64,000 bases of DNA from Sphingomonas sp. BK235 (lineage in GTDB: Bacteria; Pseudomonadota; Alphaproteobacteria; Sphingomonadales; Sphingomonadaceae): the NCBI RefSeq assembly GCF_004345855.1, contig NZ_SLXN01000003.1, forward strand, positions 434,001 through 498,000, in the 5' to 3' direction. The translations under genes and the position numbers were made by a program. Under the pieces are notes generated by a model. That model saw nothing but the letters and a program-made list of their open reading frames with translations. It ran no database searches and had not been told where the DNA came from. This document shows, piece after piece, positions 33,360 through 43,275 of this stretch. Each line of letters starts with the position of its first letter. Within the stretch, counting starts at the first letter, position 1.

Positions 33360-35279
33360 ATGAACGGCAGTTACGGCCCACCCGACCGCTTCAACGAGGC
33401 GCAGGCCACCTTCACGATCCGCGGCGCCGACGCCCCCGACCTCAAGGCGGGCGAGGCGGCGATCCGCAACGTGCTCAAGACGCTGCCGCTCAAGCCCGGC
33501 GTCTATCGCATGCACGACGCCAAGGGCGACGTGCTCTACGTCGGCAAGGCGCGTGCGCTGAAGAACCGCGTCGCCAACTACGTCCAGGTCGAGCGCCTGC
33601 CCAAGCGGCTCCAGCGGATGGTGTCGCAGACCCGATCGATGACGATCGTCACCACCAACAACGAGGCCGAGGCGCTGCTGCTCGAGGCGCAGCTGATCAA
33701 GCGCTACCGGCCGGCGTACAACGTGCTGCTGCGCGACGACAAGAGCTTCCCCTTCATCCTGCTGCGCGCCGACCACGACTTCCCGCGCATCCAGAAGCAC
33801 CGCGGCGCGCGCCGCGCCAAGGGCGATTATTACGGCCCCTTCGCCAGCGCGGGCAGCGTCAACAACACGCTCAACGCGCTGCAGAAATTGTTCCTGCTGC
33901 GGAGCTGCACCGACGGCTTCTTCAAGACGCGCGACCGGCCCTGCCTGCTCTACCAGATCAAGCGCTGCTCCGCCCCGTGCGTCGGCCGGATCGACACCGC
34001 CGGCTATGCCGATCTGGTGAGCGACGCCAAGAAGTTCCTCGCCGGCAAGGCCACCGACGTTCAGGCCAAGCTGGGCGCGCAGATGCAGGCGGCGGCCGAG
34101 AACATGGATTTCGAGCTGGCGGCGGTGCTGCGCGACCGGCTCAAGGCGCTCACCTTCATCCAGGGCTCGCAGTTCATCAACGCGGAAGGGGTGGGCGACG
34201 CCGACATCTTCGCGCTCGCCAGCCACGAGGGGCTGATCGGGATCGAGGCCTTCTTCATCCGCGGCGGGCAGAATTGGGGCCACCGCAGCTTCTTCCCCGC
34301 GCACACCGCCGACGTGCCCGAGGACGAGGTGCTCACCCAGTTCATGATGCAATTCTACGAGGAGGTGCCGCCCGCGCGCACCATCCTGATCGACCGCCTG
34401 CTGCCCGAGGCCGAGCTGCTGACCCAGGCCTTGTGCGAGCAGGCCGGGCGCAAGGTGGAGCTGACCGTGCCCCAGCGCGGCGTGCGCAAGCGGCTGCTCG
34501 ATCAGGCCAGCCGCAACGCCCAGGAGGCGCTGGAGCGCCGCCTCGCCGAGAGCACGACCCAGGCGCGGCTGCATCGCGAGCTGGCCGAGCTGTTCGAGCT
34601 GGGCGACTCGCCCGACCGGATCGAAGTCTATGACAACAGCCATATTCAGGGCAGCAACGCGCTCGGCGCGATGGTGGTCGCGGGGCCGGAAGGGTTCCGC
34701 AAGGGCCAGTATCGCAAGTTCAACATCAAACAGGCCGCGACCGACGACGATTATGCGATGATGCGCGAGGTGCTCCAGCGCCGCTTCGCGCGCGCGCTGG
34801 AGGAGGACCCCGACCGCGACGGCGAGGCCTGGCCCGACCTGGTGCTGCTCGACGGCGGTCGCGGCCAGCTCAACGCCGCCAAGGCGGTGCTGGAGGATCT
34901 CGGGATCGAGGACGTATGCCTCGTCGGCGTCGCCAAGGGGCCGCACCACGGCCGCGAGGGGCGCGAGATATTCCACCTGATGGACGGGCGCGAGCTGACG
35001 CTGCCGGTCAACTCGCCGCTACTCTTCTATCTCCAGCGGCTGCGCGATGAGGTGCACCGCTTCGCCATCGGCGCGCATCGCGCCAAGCGCGCCAAGGCGA
35101 TCGGCGCGAGCCCGCTCGACGAGGTCCCCGGCATCGGCCCGGCGCGCAAGAAGGCGCTGCTGATGCATTTCGGCACCGGCCGCGCGGTGCGCAATGCCAG
35201 CCTGGAGGACCTGCGCAAGGCGCCGGGGGTGAGCGCGGCGGTGGCGCAGCAGGTCTACGACTTCTACCACGCGCGCTGA
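33360..35279 (+). CDS. uvrC: Excinuclease ABC subunit C
   Basis: 639 residues. UvrC makes both incisions of nucleotide excision repair. Domains in order: GIY-YIG nuclease (about 40-120; PGVYRMHDAKGDVLYVGKARALKNR), Cys-rich region with CSAPCVGRI, UVR domain (FELAAVLRDRLKAL, about 245), the RNase H-like endonuclease half with YDNSHIQGS, and C-terminal helix-hairpin-helix (VPGIGPARKKALLMHF). ATG 33360 matches the family; codons before it translate the repeat. Confidence 0.97.
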   Translation: MNGSYGPPDRFNEAQATFTIRGADAPDLKAGEAAIRNVLKTLPLKPGVYRMHDAKGDVLYVGKARALKNRVANYVQVERLPKRLQRMVSQTRSMTIVTTNNEAEALLLEAQLIKRYRPAYNVLLRDDKSFPFILLRADHDFPRIQKHRGARRAKGDYYGPFASAGSVNNTLNALQKLFLLRSCTDGFFKTRDRPCLLYQIKRCSAPCVGRIDTAGYADLVSDAKKFLAGKATDVQAKLGAQMQAAAENMDFELAAVLRDRLKALTFIQGSQFINAEGVGDADIFALASHEGLIGIEAFFIRGGQNWGHRSFFPAHTADVPEDEVLTQFMMQFYEEVPPARTILIDRLLPEAELLTQALCEQAGRKVELTVPQRGVRKRLLDQASRNAQEALERRLAESTTQARLHRELAELFELGDSPDRIEVYDNSHIQGSNALGAMVVAGPEGFRKGQYRKFNIKQAATDDDYAMMREVLQRRFARALEEDPDRDGEAWPDLVLLDGGRGQLNAAKAVLEDLGIEDVCLVGVAKGPHHGREGREIFHLMDGRELTLPVNSPLLFYLQRLRDEVHRFAIGAHRAKRAKAIGASPLDEVPGIGPARKKALLMHFGTGRAVRNASLEDLRKAPGVSAAVAQQVYDFYHAR

Positions 35280-35413
35280 CACGCGCTGGCGTCCGCTTCC
35301 CGCGACCGAGCCGCGCGCGCCGGCGGGCGTCGGGCCGCGAGCGACGATGAGGATCGGACCGCGCGCGCGATCTGCGCTTGCTTGGTCGCCCGCAAACCGA
35401 ACCGCGCGGCCGC

Positions 35414-37180
35414 TCACACCGCGCGGATCAGCGCCCGCGCCTCACGCTCGGGGCGGCGCGCGGGCGGCGGCGGGGGCGCGCTCGCGGCGAGGTCGAACGC
35501 CGCGATCTCGCGCGCGAGCAGGTCCGCCTGGTCCGTCAGGCCGCGCGCCGCCGCGGTCGCCTGCTCCGCCATCGCGGCATTCTGCTGGGTCACCCCGTCG
35601 ATGCTCGACACCGCGTCGTTGACCTGTTGCAAGCGCGCCGCTTCCTCCTCGGCGGAGCGCGCGATCTCGACGATCAGCTGGTTGATCTCGCCCACCCGCG
35701 CGATGATCCGCTTGAGCGAATCGGCCGCGCTGTCGACCAGCTGTACCCCGCGCGCGACCTCCTCGGTGGAGGCGGTGATGCGCGCCTTGATGTCCTTGGC
35801 CGCCTCGGCGGAGCGCTGCGCCAGCGCGCGCACCTCCGCCGCCACCACCGCGAAGCCACGCCCGGTGTCCCCCGCGCGCGCCGCCTCCACCCCGGCGTTG
35901 AGCGCCAGCAGGTTGGTCTGAAAGGCGATGCCGTCGATCACCGAGATGATCTCGCCGATCTCGGCCGAGGTGTGGCGGATCGTGTCCATCGCCGCCGCCG
36001 CGGCCTCGACGATGCGCCGCGATTCCTCGGCCTCCTCGCGCGTGGTGCGCGCGGCCTGACGCGCGGTACCCGCGCCGGTCGCGGTCTGGCGCACCGAGGC
36101 GGTGATCTCGTGCATCGCGGTGGCGGTCTCGCCCAGGCTCGCGGCCTGCTGCTCGGTGCGTTGCGCCATATGGTCGGAGGCGAGCCGGATCTCGGCCGAA
36201 CTGGCGCGCACCATCTCGCCGGTCTCGCGCACCTCGGTCAGCGCGTGCGAGAGCTGCTCCACCGCGGTGTCATAGGAGCGCGCGATCGCGCGATAATCGC
36301 CCGGCAGCGCGTCGCCCAGCCGCAGCGTCAGCCGCCGCTGCGCGAGGCTGTCGAGCGCACCCGCGAGCCGTTCGACCGTCGTCGCCTGGGAGCGCGTCGA
36401 CTCGCGCCGCTCGATCGCGGCGCCGCGGAACGCCTCGATCGCGCGCGCGAGCACGCCGATCTCGTCGTCGCGATCGCTCCCCGTCAGCGTCAGCTCCAGC
36501 TCGCCGTCGGCGAGCCGCTTGGTCACCGCCGCGATCGCGAGCATCGGACTGAGCAGATGGCGGAACAGCAGCGTCACCCCGGCGACGATGATCACCATCA
36601 GCGCGACCGCCAGCAGGCCCAGGACGGTCATCGTGGTGTGCAGCCGGATCGTCGAGATATGGTCGATCTCCACGCGCGCCGCATTGGCCAGCCGGACGAG
36701 GTCTCCCACCGCGACGCGATGGCGCTGATAGAGGTCGCTGAGCCGCGCGTAGCTGGTCTCCGCCACGCGCGTGTCGCCGCGCGCCAGCGCGGGCAGGTAG
36801 ACGTCGTCCAGCTCGCGATAATAGGCCGAGGCGGGGCGCGCGATCCGCTCGACCCCCTCGCGCAACGTCGCATCGAGGTCGCTGCCGCGCCAGCGCGCGA
36901 CGCTGGCCTGGTACGCGCGTTCGTGCCGGGCGAGCGACGCGCGCCGCTGCGGCAGCGTCTCGGGATGCTGGCGCAGCAGCGACGTCTCCAGATGCGGTTC
37001 GATCAGCGTGGCCTCGGGTGGGGCGACCGAGGCGCTGAAGTCGTCGACCAGCTCCGCCGCGTGATCGAGCGGCCCACCCACCCGGATGATCGAGACCTGC
37101 ACTGCGGTGATGAGCGTGACCAGCAGCATCGCGGCGAGTATCACCGCGGCGCCGATCTGGCATGTGCGTTTGATCTGCAT
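35414..37180 (-). CDS. Methyl-accepting chemotaxis protein
   Basis: 588 residues. Two membrane segments (about 9-31 and 183-208) flank a helical periplasmic sensor. A HAMP linker follows (about 209-262, with LSPMLAIAAVTKRLADGELE). The cytoplasmic signalling hairpin carries the conserved tip IDGIAFQTNLLALNAGVEAA and GRGFAVVAAEVRALAQRSA (about 435-480). There is no C-terminal NWETF-like pentapeptide, so adaptation enzymes must act without that tether. The ligand is unknown. ATG 37180 has a strong gggggaag site. Confidence 0.95.
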   Translation of the reverse strand: MQIKRTCQIGAAVILAAMLLVTLITAVQVSIIRVGGPLDHAAELVDDFSASVAPPEATLIEPHLETSLLRQHPETLPQRRASLARHERAYQASVARWRGSDLDATLREGVERIARPASAYYRELDDVYLPALARGDTRVAETSYARLSDLYQRHRVAVGDLVRLANAARVEIDHISTIRLHTTMTVLGLLAVALMVIIVAGVTLLFRHLLSPMLAIAAVTKRLADGELELTLTGSDRDDEIGVLARAIEAFRGAAIERRESTRSQATTVERLAGALDSLAQRRLTLRLGDALPGDYRAIARSYDTAVEQLSHALTEVRETGEMVRASSAEIRLASDHMAQRTEQQAASLGETATAMHEITASVRQTATGAGTARQAARTTREEAEESRRIVEAAAAAMDTIRHTSAEIGEIISVIDGIAFQTNLLALNAGVEAARAGDTGRGFAVVAAEVRALAQRSAEAAKDIKARITASTEEVARGVQLVDSAADSLKRIIARVGEINQLIVEIARSAEEEAARLQQVNDAVSSIDGVTQQNAAMAEQATAAARGLTDQADLLAREIAAFDLAASAPPPPPARRPEREARALIRAV

Positions 37181-37456
37181 ACGGCTTCCCCCCGGAATGG
37201 TCCGCCGGGCTTCAACATCACCCGGCCGGTCGCGACAAGCCGGGCGGGGCGCCGCGTCGCCGCCGCGGGTAAGATGCGAGTTGTTCGCAACTAGTGCGGC
37301 GAAGCTGCGGTCTAAGGTGATTTTCGCGCCGTGGCACCGGCGTTGCCCGCCGCCGCCGTCGCCGGATCGGGTCATCGTCGCGGCCTGCAAACGATTGTGA
37401 GGACGGTCGTCACGCTCGATGATGCACGCGCGCGCGGCGGCGCCTATCTAGGCGCG

Positions 37457-38188
37457 ATGCACCTCGCCGCCGACGCTCTGGTCCTCTCCGCCCGCGCGCA
37501 CGGCGAGCATGGTGCGGTGGTGCGCGGCTTCACCCGCGACGACGGGGTGCGCCCCGGCTATGTTCGCGGCGGTCACTCGCGCCGGCTGCGCCCGTCGCTC
37601 CAGCCGGGCAACGTCGTCCGCGGCGACTGGCGCGCGCGCAGCGACGAGCAGCTCGCCGCGCTCACCGTCGAGCTGGTGCACAGCCGCGCGCCGCTGTTCG
37701 CCCAGCCGCTGCCCGCCGCCGCGATCGAATGGCTGTGCGCGCTCACCGCGGGCGCCTTGCCCGAGGCGCAACCCTATCCGCGACTCCACGACGCGCTCGC
37801 CGCGGTGTTCGACGCGATCGAGGCGGCGCCGAGCGCGCAGGGCTGGGCCGGCAGCGTCGCGCGCTACGAGCTGCTGCTGCTCGCCGAGCTCGGCTTCGGG
37901 CTCGACCTGAGCGGCTGCACCGTCACCGGCGCGCGCGACGATCTCGCTTATGTCAGCCCGCGCAGCGGCGCCGCGGTGAGCCGCGCCGGCGCGCTCGGCT
38001 ATGAAGCGCGGCTGCTCGCGCTGCCACCGTTCCTGCTCTCGGGCGGGGTCGCGAGCTGGGACGAGGTGCTCGCCGCGCTGGCGCTCACCGGGCATTTCCT
38101 CGCGCGCGACGTGCTGGTCGATCGCCGCCGCGACCTGCTCGCCGCGCGCGAGCGGCTGGTGGCGCGGCTTGCACGGGCGGTTGCGTGA
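37457..38188 (+). CDS. recO: DNA repair protein RecO
   Basis: 243 residues. N-terminal OB-fold (about 1-80, with [26 protein letters not shown]) and a helical C-terminal part, the RecO layout. RecO works with RecR to load RecA onto SSB-coated DNA. The ATG at 37457 is the family start; the frame upstream is open but not homologous. leuB follows 28 bp downstream. Divergent from the chemotaxis receptor over 276 bp. Confidence 0.85.
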   Translation: MHLAADALVLSARAHGEHGAVVRGFTRDDGVRPGYVRGGHSRRLRPSLQPGNVVRGDWRARSDEQLAALTVELVHSRAPLFAQPLPAAAIEWLCALTAGALPEAQPYPRLHDALAAVFDAIEAAPSAQGWAGSVARYELLLLAELGFGLDLSGCTVTGARDDLAYVSPRSGAAVSRAGALGYEARLLALPPFLLSGGVASWDEVLAALALTGHFLARDVLVDRRRDLLAARERLVARLARAVA

Positions 38189-38216
38189 GCGCGCGCGCCG
38201 CGCCATGCGGTGCGGC

Positions 38217-39269
38217 ATGACCGACTCCACACTGATCGCGATCCTGCCCGGCGACGGCATCGGCCCCGAAGTGACGCGCGAGGCGCGCCGCGTGCTCGAG
38301 GCGCTCGACCTCGGCCTCACTTTTGAGGAGGCGCCCGTCGGCGGCGCGGCCTATCGCGCCAGCGGCCACCCGCTGCCGCCGGAGACGCTGGCGCTGGCCG
38401 ATCGCGCCGCGGCGGTGCTGTTCGGCGCGGTGGGTGACCCGGCGTTCGACTCGCTCGAGCGCGCGCTGCGCCCCGAGCAGGCGATCCTCGGCATCCGCAA
38501 GCATCTCGGCACCTTCGCCAATCTCCGCCCGGCGCGGATCTTCCCCGGCCTGGAGGACGCCTCGACGCTCAAGCCCGAGGTGGCGCGGGCGATCGACCTG
38601 GTGATCGTGCGCGAGCTCAACGGTGACGTCTATTTCGGCGCCAAGGGCCGCGGTATCACCGCCGAGGGCAAGCGCGAGGGGCACGACCTGATGCGCTATG
38701 ACGAGGACGAGGTGCGCCGCATCGCGCGTGTCGGTTTCGAGACCGCGGCGAAGCGGCGCGGCAAGCTCTGCTCGGTCGACAAGGCGAATGTGCTGGAGAC
38801 GTCGCAGCTGTGGCGCGACGTGGTGATCGAGGTGGCGGCGGACTATCCGCAGGTCGAGCTGACTCACATGTACGTCGACAATGCCGCGATGCAGCTGGTG
38901 CGCAACCCGGGCGCGTTCGACACGATCGTGACGGGCAATCTGTTCGGCGACATCCTGTCCGACCAGGCGAGCATGTGCGTCGGCTCGATCGGCATGCTGC
39001 CCTCGGCCGCGCTCGATGGCGCGGGCAAGGGGCTGTACGAGCCGATCCACGGTTCGGCGCCCGATATCGCGGGGCAGAGCAAGGCCAATCCGTGCGCCGC
39101 GATCCTCTCGGCGGCGATGCTGCTGCGCCACTCGCTCGGGCAGGACGCGGCGGCGGACCGCGTCGAGGCGGCGGTCGCCGCGGCGCTGGGGTGCGGGCTG
39201 CGCACGCCGGACATGGGCGGTGACGCGAGCACCGCCGCGATGGGCGAGGCGGTGCTGGCGGGATTGTGA
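38217..39269 (+). CDS. leuB: 3-isopropylmalate dehydrogenase
   Basis: 350 residues, the usual length. NAD-dependent oxidative decarboxylation in leucine synthesis, in the cytosol. It begins with the family stretch [13 protein letters not shown]; the substrate region has [22 protein letters not shown], followed by the signature [24 protein letters not shown] and [12 protein letters not shown]. An ATG at 38205 is an alternative start four codons upstream. Probably co-transcribed with recO. Confidence 0.97.
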   Translation: MTDSTLIAILPGDGIGPEVTREARRVLEALDLGLTFEEAPVGGAAYRASGHPLPPETLALADRAAAVLFGAVGDPAFDSLERALRPEQAILGIRKHLGTFANLRPARIFPGLEDASTLKPEVARAIDLVIVRELNGDVYFGAKGRGITAEGKREGHDLMRYDEDEVRRIARVGFETAAKRRGKLCSVDKANVLETSQLWRDVVIEVAADYPQVELTHMYVDNAAMQLVRNPGAFDTIVTGNLFGDILSDQASMCVGSIGMLPSAALDGAGKGLYEPIHGSAPDIAGQSKANPCAAILSAAMLLRHSLGQDAAADRVEAAVAAALGCGLRTPDMGGDASTAAMGEAVLAGL

Positions 39270-39311
39270 GGGCGGTGGCGTCCGCGGAACCAACGGCTGC
39301 TCTCCTGTCGG

Positions 39312-39407
39312 CGTCACCCTGATGTCGTTGCAGGATCCTTTGTGCCGCCGACTCAGTGTCGGTGGCGCCTGCGGTACAGTGGATCCTGAAACGAGTTCAG
39401 GATGACG
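39312..39407. repeat. Palindromic repeat, 96-bp class, copy 3
   Basis: CGTCACCCTGA at the left (one base changed from CGTCATCC) and ATCCTGAAACGAGTTCAG...GATGACG at the right. The left arm is diverged and the right arm intact. 96 bp. It lies between the 3' ends of leuB and the glycosyltransferase gene. Confidence 0.8.
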
Positions 39408-39444
39408 CCAGAGCGGCGAGCGCCGCAGCCGCCGCGCGCGCCCC

Positions 39445-40686
39445 TCACACCCAGCTCGGGAACCACGTCCAGCGGTGGAAGGCTGCGGCATGCGCCAGCG
39501 GGGCAGCGGTGAGCACCGGCAGGAAGTAGAGCGCCAGCGCGAACGCCAGCAGCAGATACGCTTCGTCCCACCACCCCAGCCGCGCGCGCCAATGGTCCAG
39601 CGCCACCGCCAGCGCGACGCTGAGGAACACGCTCGCCGGATAGTAGTAATAATAGAAGCCCAGCGACTTGGGGATCATCGCGAAGATCCCCACCGCGAAG
39701 GTCCACAGCATTGCGGGCGCGAGCAGCCGCGCTGATCCGCGCTTCACCCAGCCCCAGTAGCACACCGCCACCGCCGCCAGCCCGCCCCACATCACCGCCG
39801 GGTTGCCGAGCAGGATGATGCCGCGCTGCGCCCCGTCGACCGGCTCGTAGAGGTACCAGATCGGGCGGATCAGCAGCGGCCAGGTCCACCAGTCCGACTG
39901 ATAGGTGTGCTGCGGCAGCTTCTGCGTCTGGCGCAGGTACATGTCCCATTGGAACGGCAGCAGCCGCGCGACCGTCATCGGCTCGTTGGCGTAGAAGAAG
40001 GCGGGGGCGAAGGTGAGGAAATACACCGCCATCGACACCCCGCCCAGCAGCGCCAGCGCGCGCACCGCGCCGAGCCCCGGCCAGCGCGCGGGCCGCTCGC
40101 GTTTCATCAGCACGAAGGTCACCGCCGCCGCGGCCACGTACGGCGCCGCGACCCATTTGCACGCGGTGGCGAGCCCCAGCAGCGCCGCGCCCGCGGTCCA
40201 GCGCGCCACGCTGCCGTCGCGCATCGCCGCGGTGAGCAGCACGATCCCCCACAGCAGGAAGGCGAGCAGGAAGGTGTCCAGCATCGCGATCCGCGCCTGC
40301 ACGTAGACGGTGAAGCCCAGCAGCGCGAGCAGCGCGCCGGTCAGCGCGGCGCGGGTGCGCCCGGTCAGCAGCCAGGTCAGCGCGAACACCCCCGCGATCG
40401 TCGCGCTGCCCGCCACGGTCGACATCGCGCGCCAGCCCAGCGGTGCGTCGCCGAACAGCCGCAGCCCCAGCGCGATCAGCTCCTTGGCGAGCAGCGGGTG
40501 CTCCATATTGGCGGGGCCGCTGAGATCGCGCAGCGCGCGCGCGGCGGGCAGGTAATGGACCTCGTCGAACACCGGCTTGTCGGGCACGGTGACGCGGAAC
40601 AGGAACAGCAGCTCGGCGGCGAGCGCGATCGCCAGCGTGAGTAACCAGGGGCGGGGCGTCGTCACCGTCTCGTCGCGTGCGGCCAT
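39445..40686 (-). CDS. PMT-family lipid-carrier-dependent glycosyltransferase
   Basis: 413 residues with about ten membrane segments. GT-C-fold transferase of the protein-mannosyltransferase/ArnT type: acidic motif PVFDEVHYLPAARAL near the N-terminus, in the first periplasmic loop (the catalytic Asp in the family), then MEHPLLAKELIALG. It uses a polyprenyl-phosphate sugar to modify a periplasmic acceptor; donor and acceptor are unknown. The ATG at 40686 is preferred over GTG 40698 because of a GAGGAAG site between them. Confidence 0.85.
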   Translation of the reverse strand: MAARDETVTTPRPWLLTLAIALAAELLFLFRVTVPDKPVFDEVHYLPAARALRDLSGPANMEHPLLAKELIALGLRLFGDAPLGWRAMSTVAGSATIAGVFALTWLLTGRTRAALTGALLALLGFTVYVQARIAMLDTFLLAFLLWGIVLLTAAMRDGSVARWTAGAALLGLATACKWVAAPYVAAAAVTFVLMKRERPARWPGLGAVRALALLGGVSMAVYFLTFAPAFFYANEPMTVARLLPFQWDMYLRQTQKLPQHTYQSDWWTWPLLIRPIWYLYEPVDGAQRGIILLGNPAVMWGGLAAVAVCYWGWVKRGSARLLAPAMLWTFAVGIFAMIPKSLGFYYYYYPASVFLSVALAVALDHWRARLGWWDEAYLLLAFALALYFLPVLTAAPLAHAAAFHRWTWFPSWV

Positions 40687-40700
40687 CAACTTCCTCACCC

Positions 40701-40778
40701 GTGCTCCTGCGCACGCAGGAGCCCAGGGCAGCGAGCGTGGCGGGTCATCACCCTGGGTTCCTGCCCGCGCAGGAACAC
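40701..40778. repeat. Palindromic repeat, 77-bp class, copy 6
   Basis: GTGCTCCTGCG-CA-CGCAGGAGCCC at the left and GGGTTCCTGCCCGCGCAGGAACAC at the right; 78 bp. The right stem has compensating changes (TTCC/GGAA), which keeps pairing. It lies in the divergent region between the PMT gene and metZ. Confidence 0.82.
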
Positions 40779-40871
40779 CCGGCTCCCTTGCGGCAGCGTG
40801 GCCGCCGCGACAAGCCTCCCCCCTGCGCTGCCCCTTGTCTCCGCGCGCCGCCGGGGGCTAAGCGTGCGCGC

Positions 40872-42077
40872 ATGAAGCGGCGTAGCGGACAGGACCGGTC
40901 GGTCACCCAGCATTGGCGCCCCGCCACCCTCGCGGTGCGCGGCGGCACCGCCCGATCCGAGTTCGGCGAGACCTCGGAGGCGATCTTCCTCACCTCGGGC
41001 TACAGCTACGACTGTGCCGAGGACGCCGCGGCACGCTTCGCCGGTGAGCAGGAAGGGATGACCTATTCCCGCCTGCAGAACCCGACCGTCGAGATGCTGG
41101 AACACCGCATCGCGCTGCTCGAGGGCGCCGAGGCGTGTCGCACCATGGCGACGGGCATGGCGGCGATGACCGCGGCCCTACTGTGCCAGCTCCAGCAGGG
41201 CGACCATGTCGTCGCCGGTCGCGCCGCCTTCGGTTCGTGCCGCTGGCTGGTCGACACCCTGCTGCCGCGCTTCGGCATCCAGTCGACCACGGTCGATGCG
41301 CGCGATCCGGGTGCGTTCGAGGCGGCGGTGCGGCCCAACACCAAGGTCTTCTTCTTCGAGACCCCCGCCAACCCGACGATGGATGTGGTCGACCTCAGGG
41401 CCGTGTGCGGCATCGCGCGCGAGCGCGGGATCGTCAGCGTGGTCGACAATGCCTTCGCCACCCCCGCGCTCCAGCGCCCGCTCGAGTTCGGCGCCGACGT
41501 GGTCGCCTATTCCGCCACCAAGATGATGGACGGGCAGGGCCGCGTGCTCGCCGGCGCGGTGTGCGGCAGCGAGGATTTCATCACCAACACGTTGCTGCCC
41601 TTCACGCGCAACACCGGGCCGACGCTCAGCGCCTTCAACGCCTGGGTCGTGCTCAAGGGGCTGGAGACGCTCGACCTGCGCGTCCGTCGCCAGTCGGAGA
41701 ACGCAGTCACGGTCGGGCGCTTCCTCGAGGGCCGCGTGCCGCGGATCCTGCATCCCGGCCTGCCGAGCCACCCGCAACACGCGCTGGCGATGGCGCAGAT
41801 GGTCGCGACCGGCCCGATCTTCGCCTTCGAGGTGGCCGATCGCGCGCAGGCGCACGCACTGCTCAACGCGCTGGAACTGATCGACATTTCGAACAATATC
41901 GGCGATTCTCGCTCGCTGATGACGCACCCCGCCTCCACCACCCATTACGGCGTCAGCGCCGAGGCGCGCGCCGAGATGGGCGTGACCGAGGGGCTGTTGC
42001 GGCTCAACGTCGGGCTCGAGGACCCGCAGGACCTGATCGACGATCTCGACCAGGCGCTCCGGCAGGTCGGCCTATGA
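40872..42077 (+). CDS. metZ: O-succinylhomoserine sulfhydrylase
   Basis: 401 residues, PLP-dependent Cys/Met-metabolism family. It forms homocysteine from O-succinylhomoserine and sulfide. The PLP lysine is K217 in YSATKMMDGQGR; other signatures are FLTSGYSYDCAEDAAARF, the METZ-type start, and FFETPANPTMDVVDL. MetZ is favoured over cystathionine synthase by the FLTSGY start and HWRPATLAVRGG N-terminus. The downstream apaG start overlaps its stop. Confidence 0.92.
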   Translation: MKRRSGQDRSVTQHWRPATLAVRGGTARSEFGETSEAIFLTSGYSYDCAEDAAARFAGEQEGMTYSRLQNPTVEMLEHRIALLEGAEACRTMATGMAAMTAALLCQLQQGDHVVAGRAAFGSCRWLVDTLLPRFGIQSTTVDARDPGAFEAAVRPNTKVFFFETPANPTMDVVDLRAVCGIARERGIVSVVDNAFATPALQRPLEFGADVVAYSATKMMDGQGRVLAGAVCGSEDFITNTLLPFTRNTGPTLSAFNAWVVLKGLETLDLRVRRQSENAVTVGRFLEGRVPRILHPGLPSHPQHALAMAQMVATGPIFAFEVADRAQAHALLNALELIDISNNIGDSRSLMTHPASTTHYGVSAEARAEMGVTEGLLRLNVGLEDPQDLIDDLDQALRQVGL

Positions 42078-42487
42078 CCGCGATCGGCATGGAGGCGCTG
42101 TTCCCGCTCGCCGCTACGACCGGGACGGTCACCGTGCGGGTCTCGGTCAGCTATCTGCCCGAACAGTCCGAGCCCGCGCGCGGTCGCTGGTTCTGGGCCT
42201 ATCATATCCGGCTGGAGAATGACGGCGAGGGCGCGGTGCAGCTGCTCACGCGCCACTGGGTCATCACCGACGGCAATGGCGCGCGCCATACGGTAGAGGG
42301 CGAGGGCGTCGTCGGCGAGCAGCCGCTGATCGCGCCGGGCGCGAGCTACGATTATGTCTCGGGCTGCCCACTGGCCACGCCCAGCGGCGCGATGCAGGGC
42401 AGCTATCGCATGATCGCCGAGGACGGGCAGCTGTTCGACGTCGCCATCCCGCGCTTCGCGCTGACCGCGCCGGCGGTGGCGGAGTGA
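42074..42487 (+). CDS. apaG: ApaG (DUF525) protein
   Basis: 137 residues. A single ApaG fibronectin-like fold with VRVSVSYLPEQSEP at the start, WFWAYHIRLENDG, and VGEQPLIAPGASYDYVSG. Its role is uncertain; it is often found with ksgA or apaH elsewhere. Here it overlaps metZ by 4 nt (ATGA) and the LysR gene by 4 nt (GTGA), so it is part of a tight chain. Confidence 0.94.
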   Translation: MTAIGMEALFPLAATTGTVTVRVSVSYLPEQSEPARGRWFWAYHIRLENDGEGAVQLLTRHWVITDGNGARHTVEGEGVVGEQPLIAPGASYDYVSGCPLATPSGAMQGSYRMIAEDGQLFDVAIPRFALTAPAVAE

Positions 42488-43275
42488 AGCGCACCCACCT
42501 GCCGCTCAACGGGCTGCGCGTGCTCGACGCGGCGGCGCGCCACCTCTCCTTCACCCGCGCCGCCGACGAACTGGCGGTGACCCCCGCCGCGGTGGGCCAG
42601 CAGATCCGCGCGCTGGAGGACACGCTGGGCGTCGTCCTGTTCCGCCGCACCACCAAGGGGCTGGAGCTGACCCCCGAGGGCGAGGCAGGGCTCGCGCCGC
42701 TGCGCCAGGGCTTCCTCGAGTTCGAGGAAGCGGTGCGCGCGATGCAGGCGGGCCAGTCGTCCAAGTCGCTGACGATCGCGGCGCCGCGCGACGTCACCGA
42801 GAAGTGGCTGCTGCCGCGCCTCGCCGAGATCGCCGCCGGCGACGCCGAGCTGCGCTTCGCGCTGGTCGCGGCCGACGACAATGTCGATTTCACCGAGGCC
42901 AATCTCGACCTCGCGATCCGCTGGGGCGAGGGCCCGGGCGCGCTGGAAGGCGAGGCGATCGAGAGCGAGGGGCTGGTGACAGTGGAGCGTGCGGGCGGCG
43001 GCGCGGCGGCGGTGATCCACTGGCCCGGCGCCCCCACGGGCGACGGCGCGCCGCAGGTGCGCGTCGGGGACGCGGGGCTGGCGATCGACGCCGCCGCCGC
43101 GGGGCTGGGGCGCGCCACCGTGCCCGAGCTGCTCGCGACCCGCGACATCGCCGCCGGGCGGCTCGTCGTGGTCGGCGAGGCGATGCCGTCGCGGCTCGGC
43201 TATTGGCTGATCGCGCCGACCCCGCAATGGCGCCAGCGCAAGGTGCAGGCGCTGGTCGAGGCGCTGGGCGGGTGA
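42484..43275 (+). CDS. LysR-family regulator (GcvA-like)
   Basis: 263 residues. An N-terminal helix-turn-helix (about 8-65: LRVLDAAARHLSFTRAADELAVTPAAVGQQIRALE region) of the GcvA group, with the substrate-binding part shorter than the usual roughly 300 residues. It starts with GTG overlapping the apaG stop. Being inside the metZ-apaG chain suggests it might sense a sulfur or amino-acid metabolite (inference). The GNAT gene starts in its stop codon. Confidence 0.85.
   Translation: MKRTHLPLNGLRVLDAAARHLSFTRAADELAVTPAAVGQQIRALEDTLGVVLFRRTTKGLELTPEGEAGLAPLRQGFLEFEEAVRAMQAGQSSKSLTIAAPRDVTEKWLLPRLAEIAAGDAELRFALVAADDNVDFTEANLDLAIRWGEGPGALEGEAIESEGLVTVERAGGGAAAVIHWPGAPTGDGAPQVRVGDAGLAIDAAAAGLGRATVPELLATRDIAAGRLVVVGEAMPSRLGYWLIAPTPQWRQRKVQALVEALGG

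Noticed and set aside
37279..37292. Small TTCG-loop hairpin AGTTG-TTCG-CAACT before recO
   Set aside because: A five-bp stem in the middle of a divergent promoter region with no U-tract; too short to call a terminator or riboswitch.
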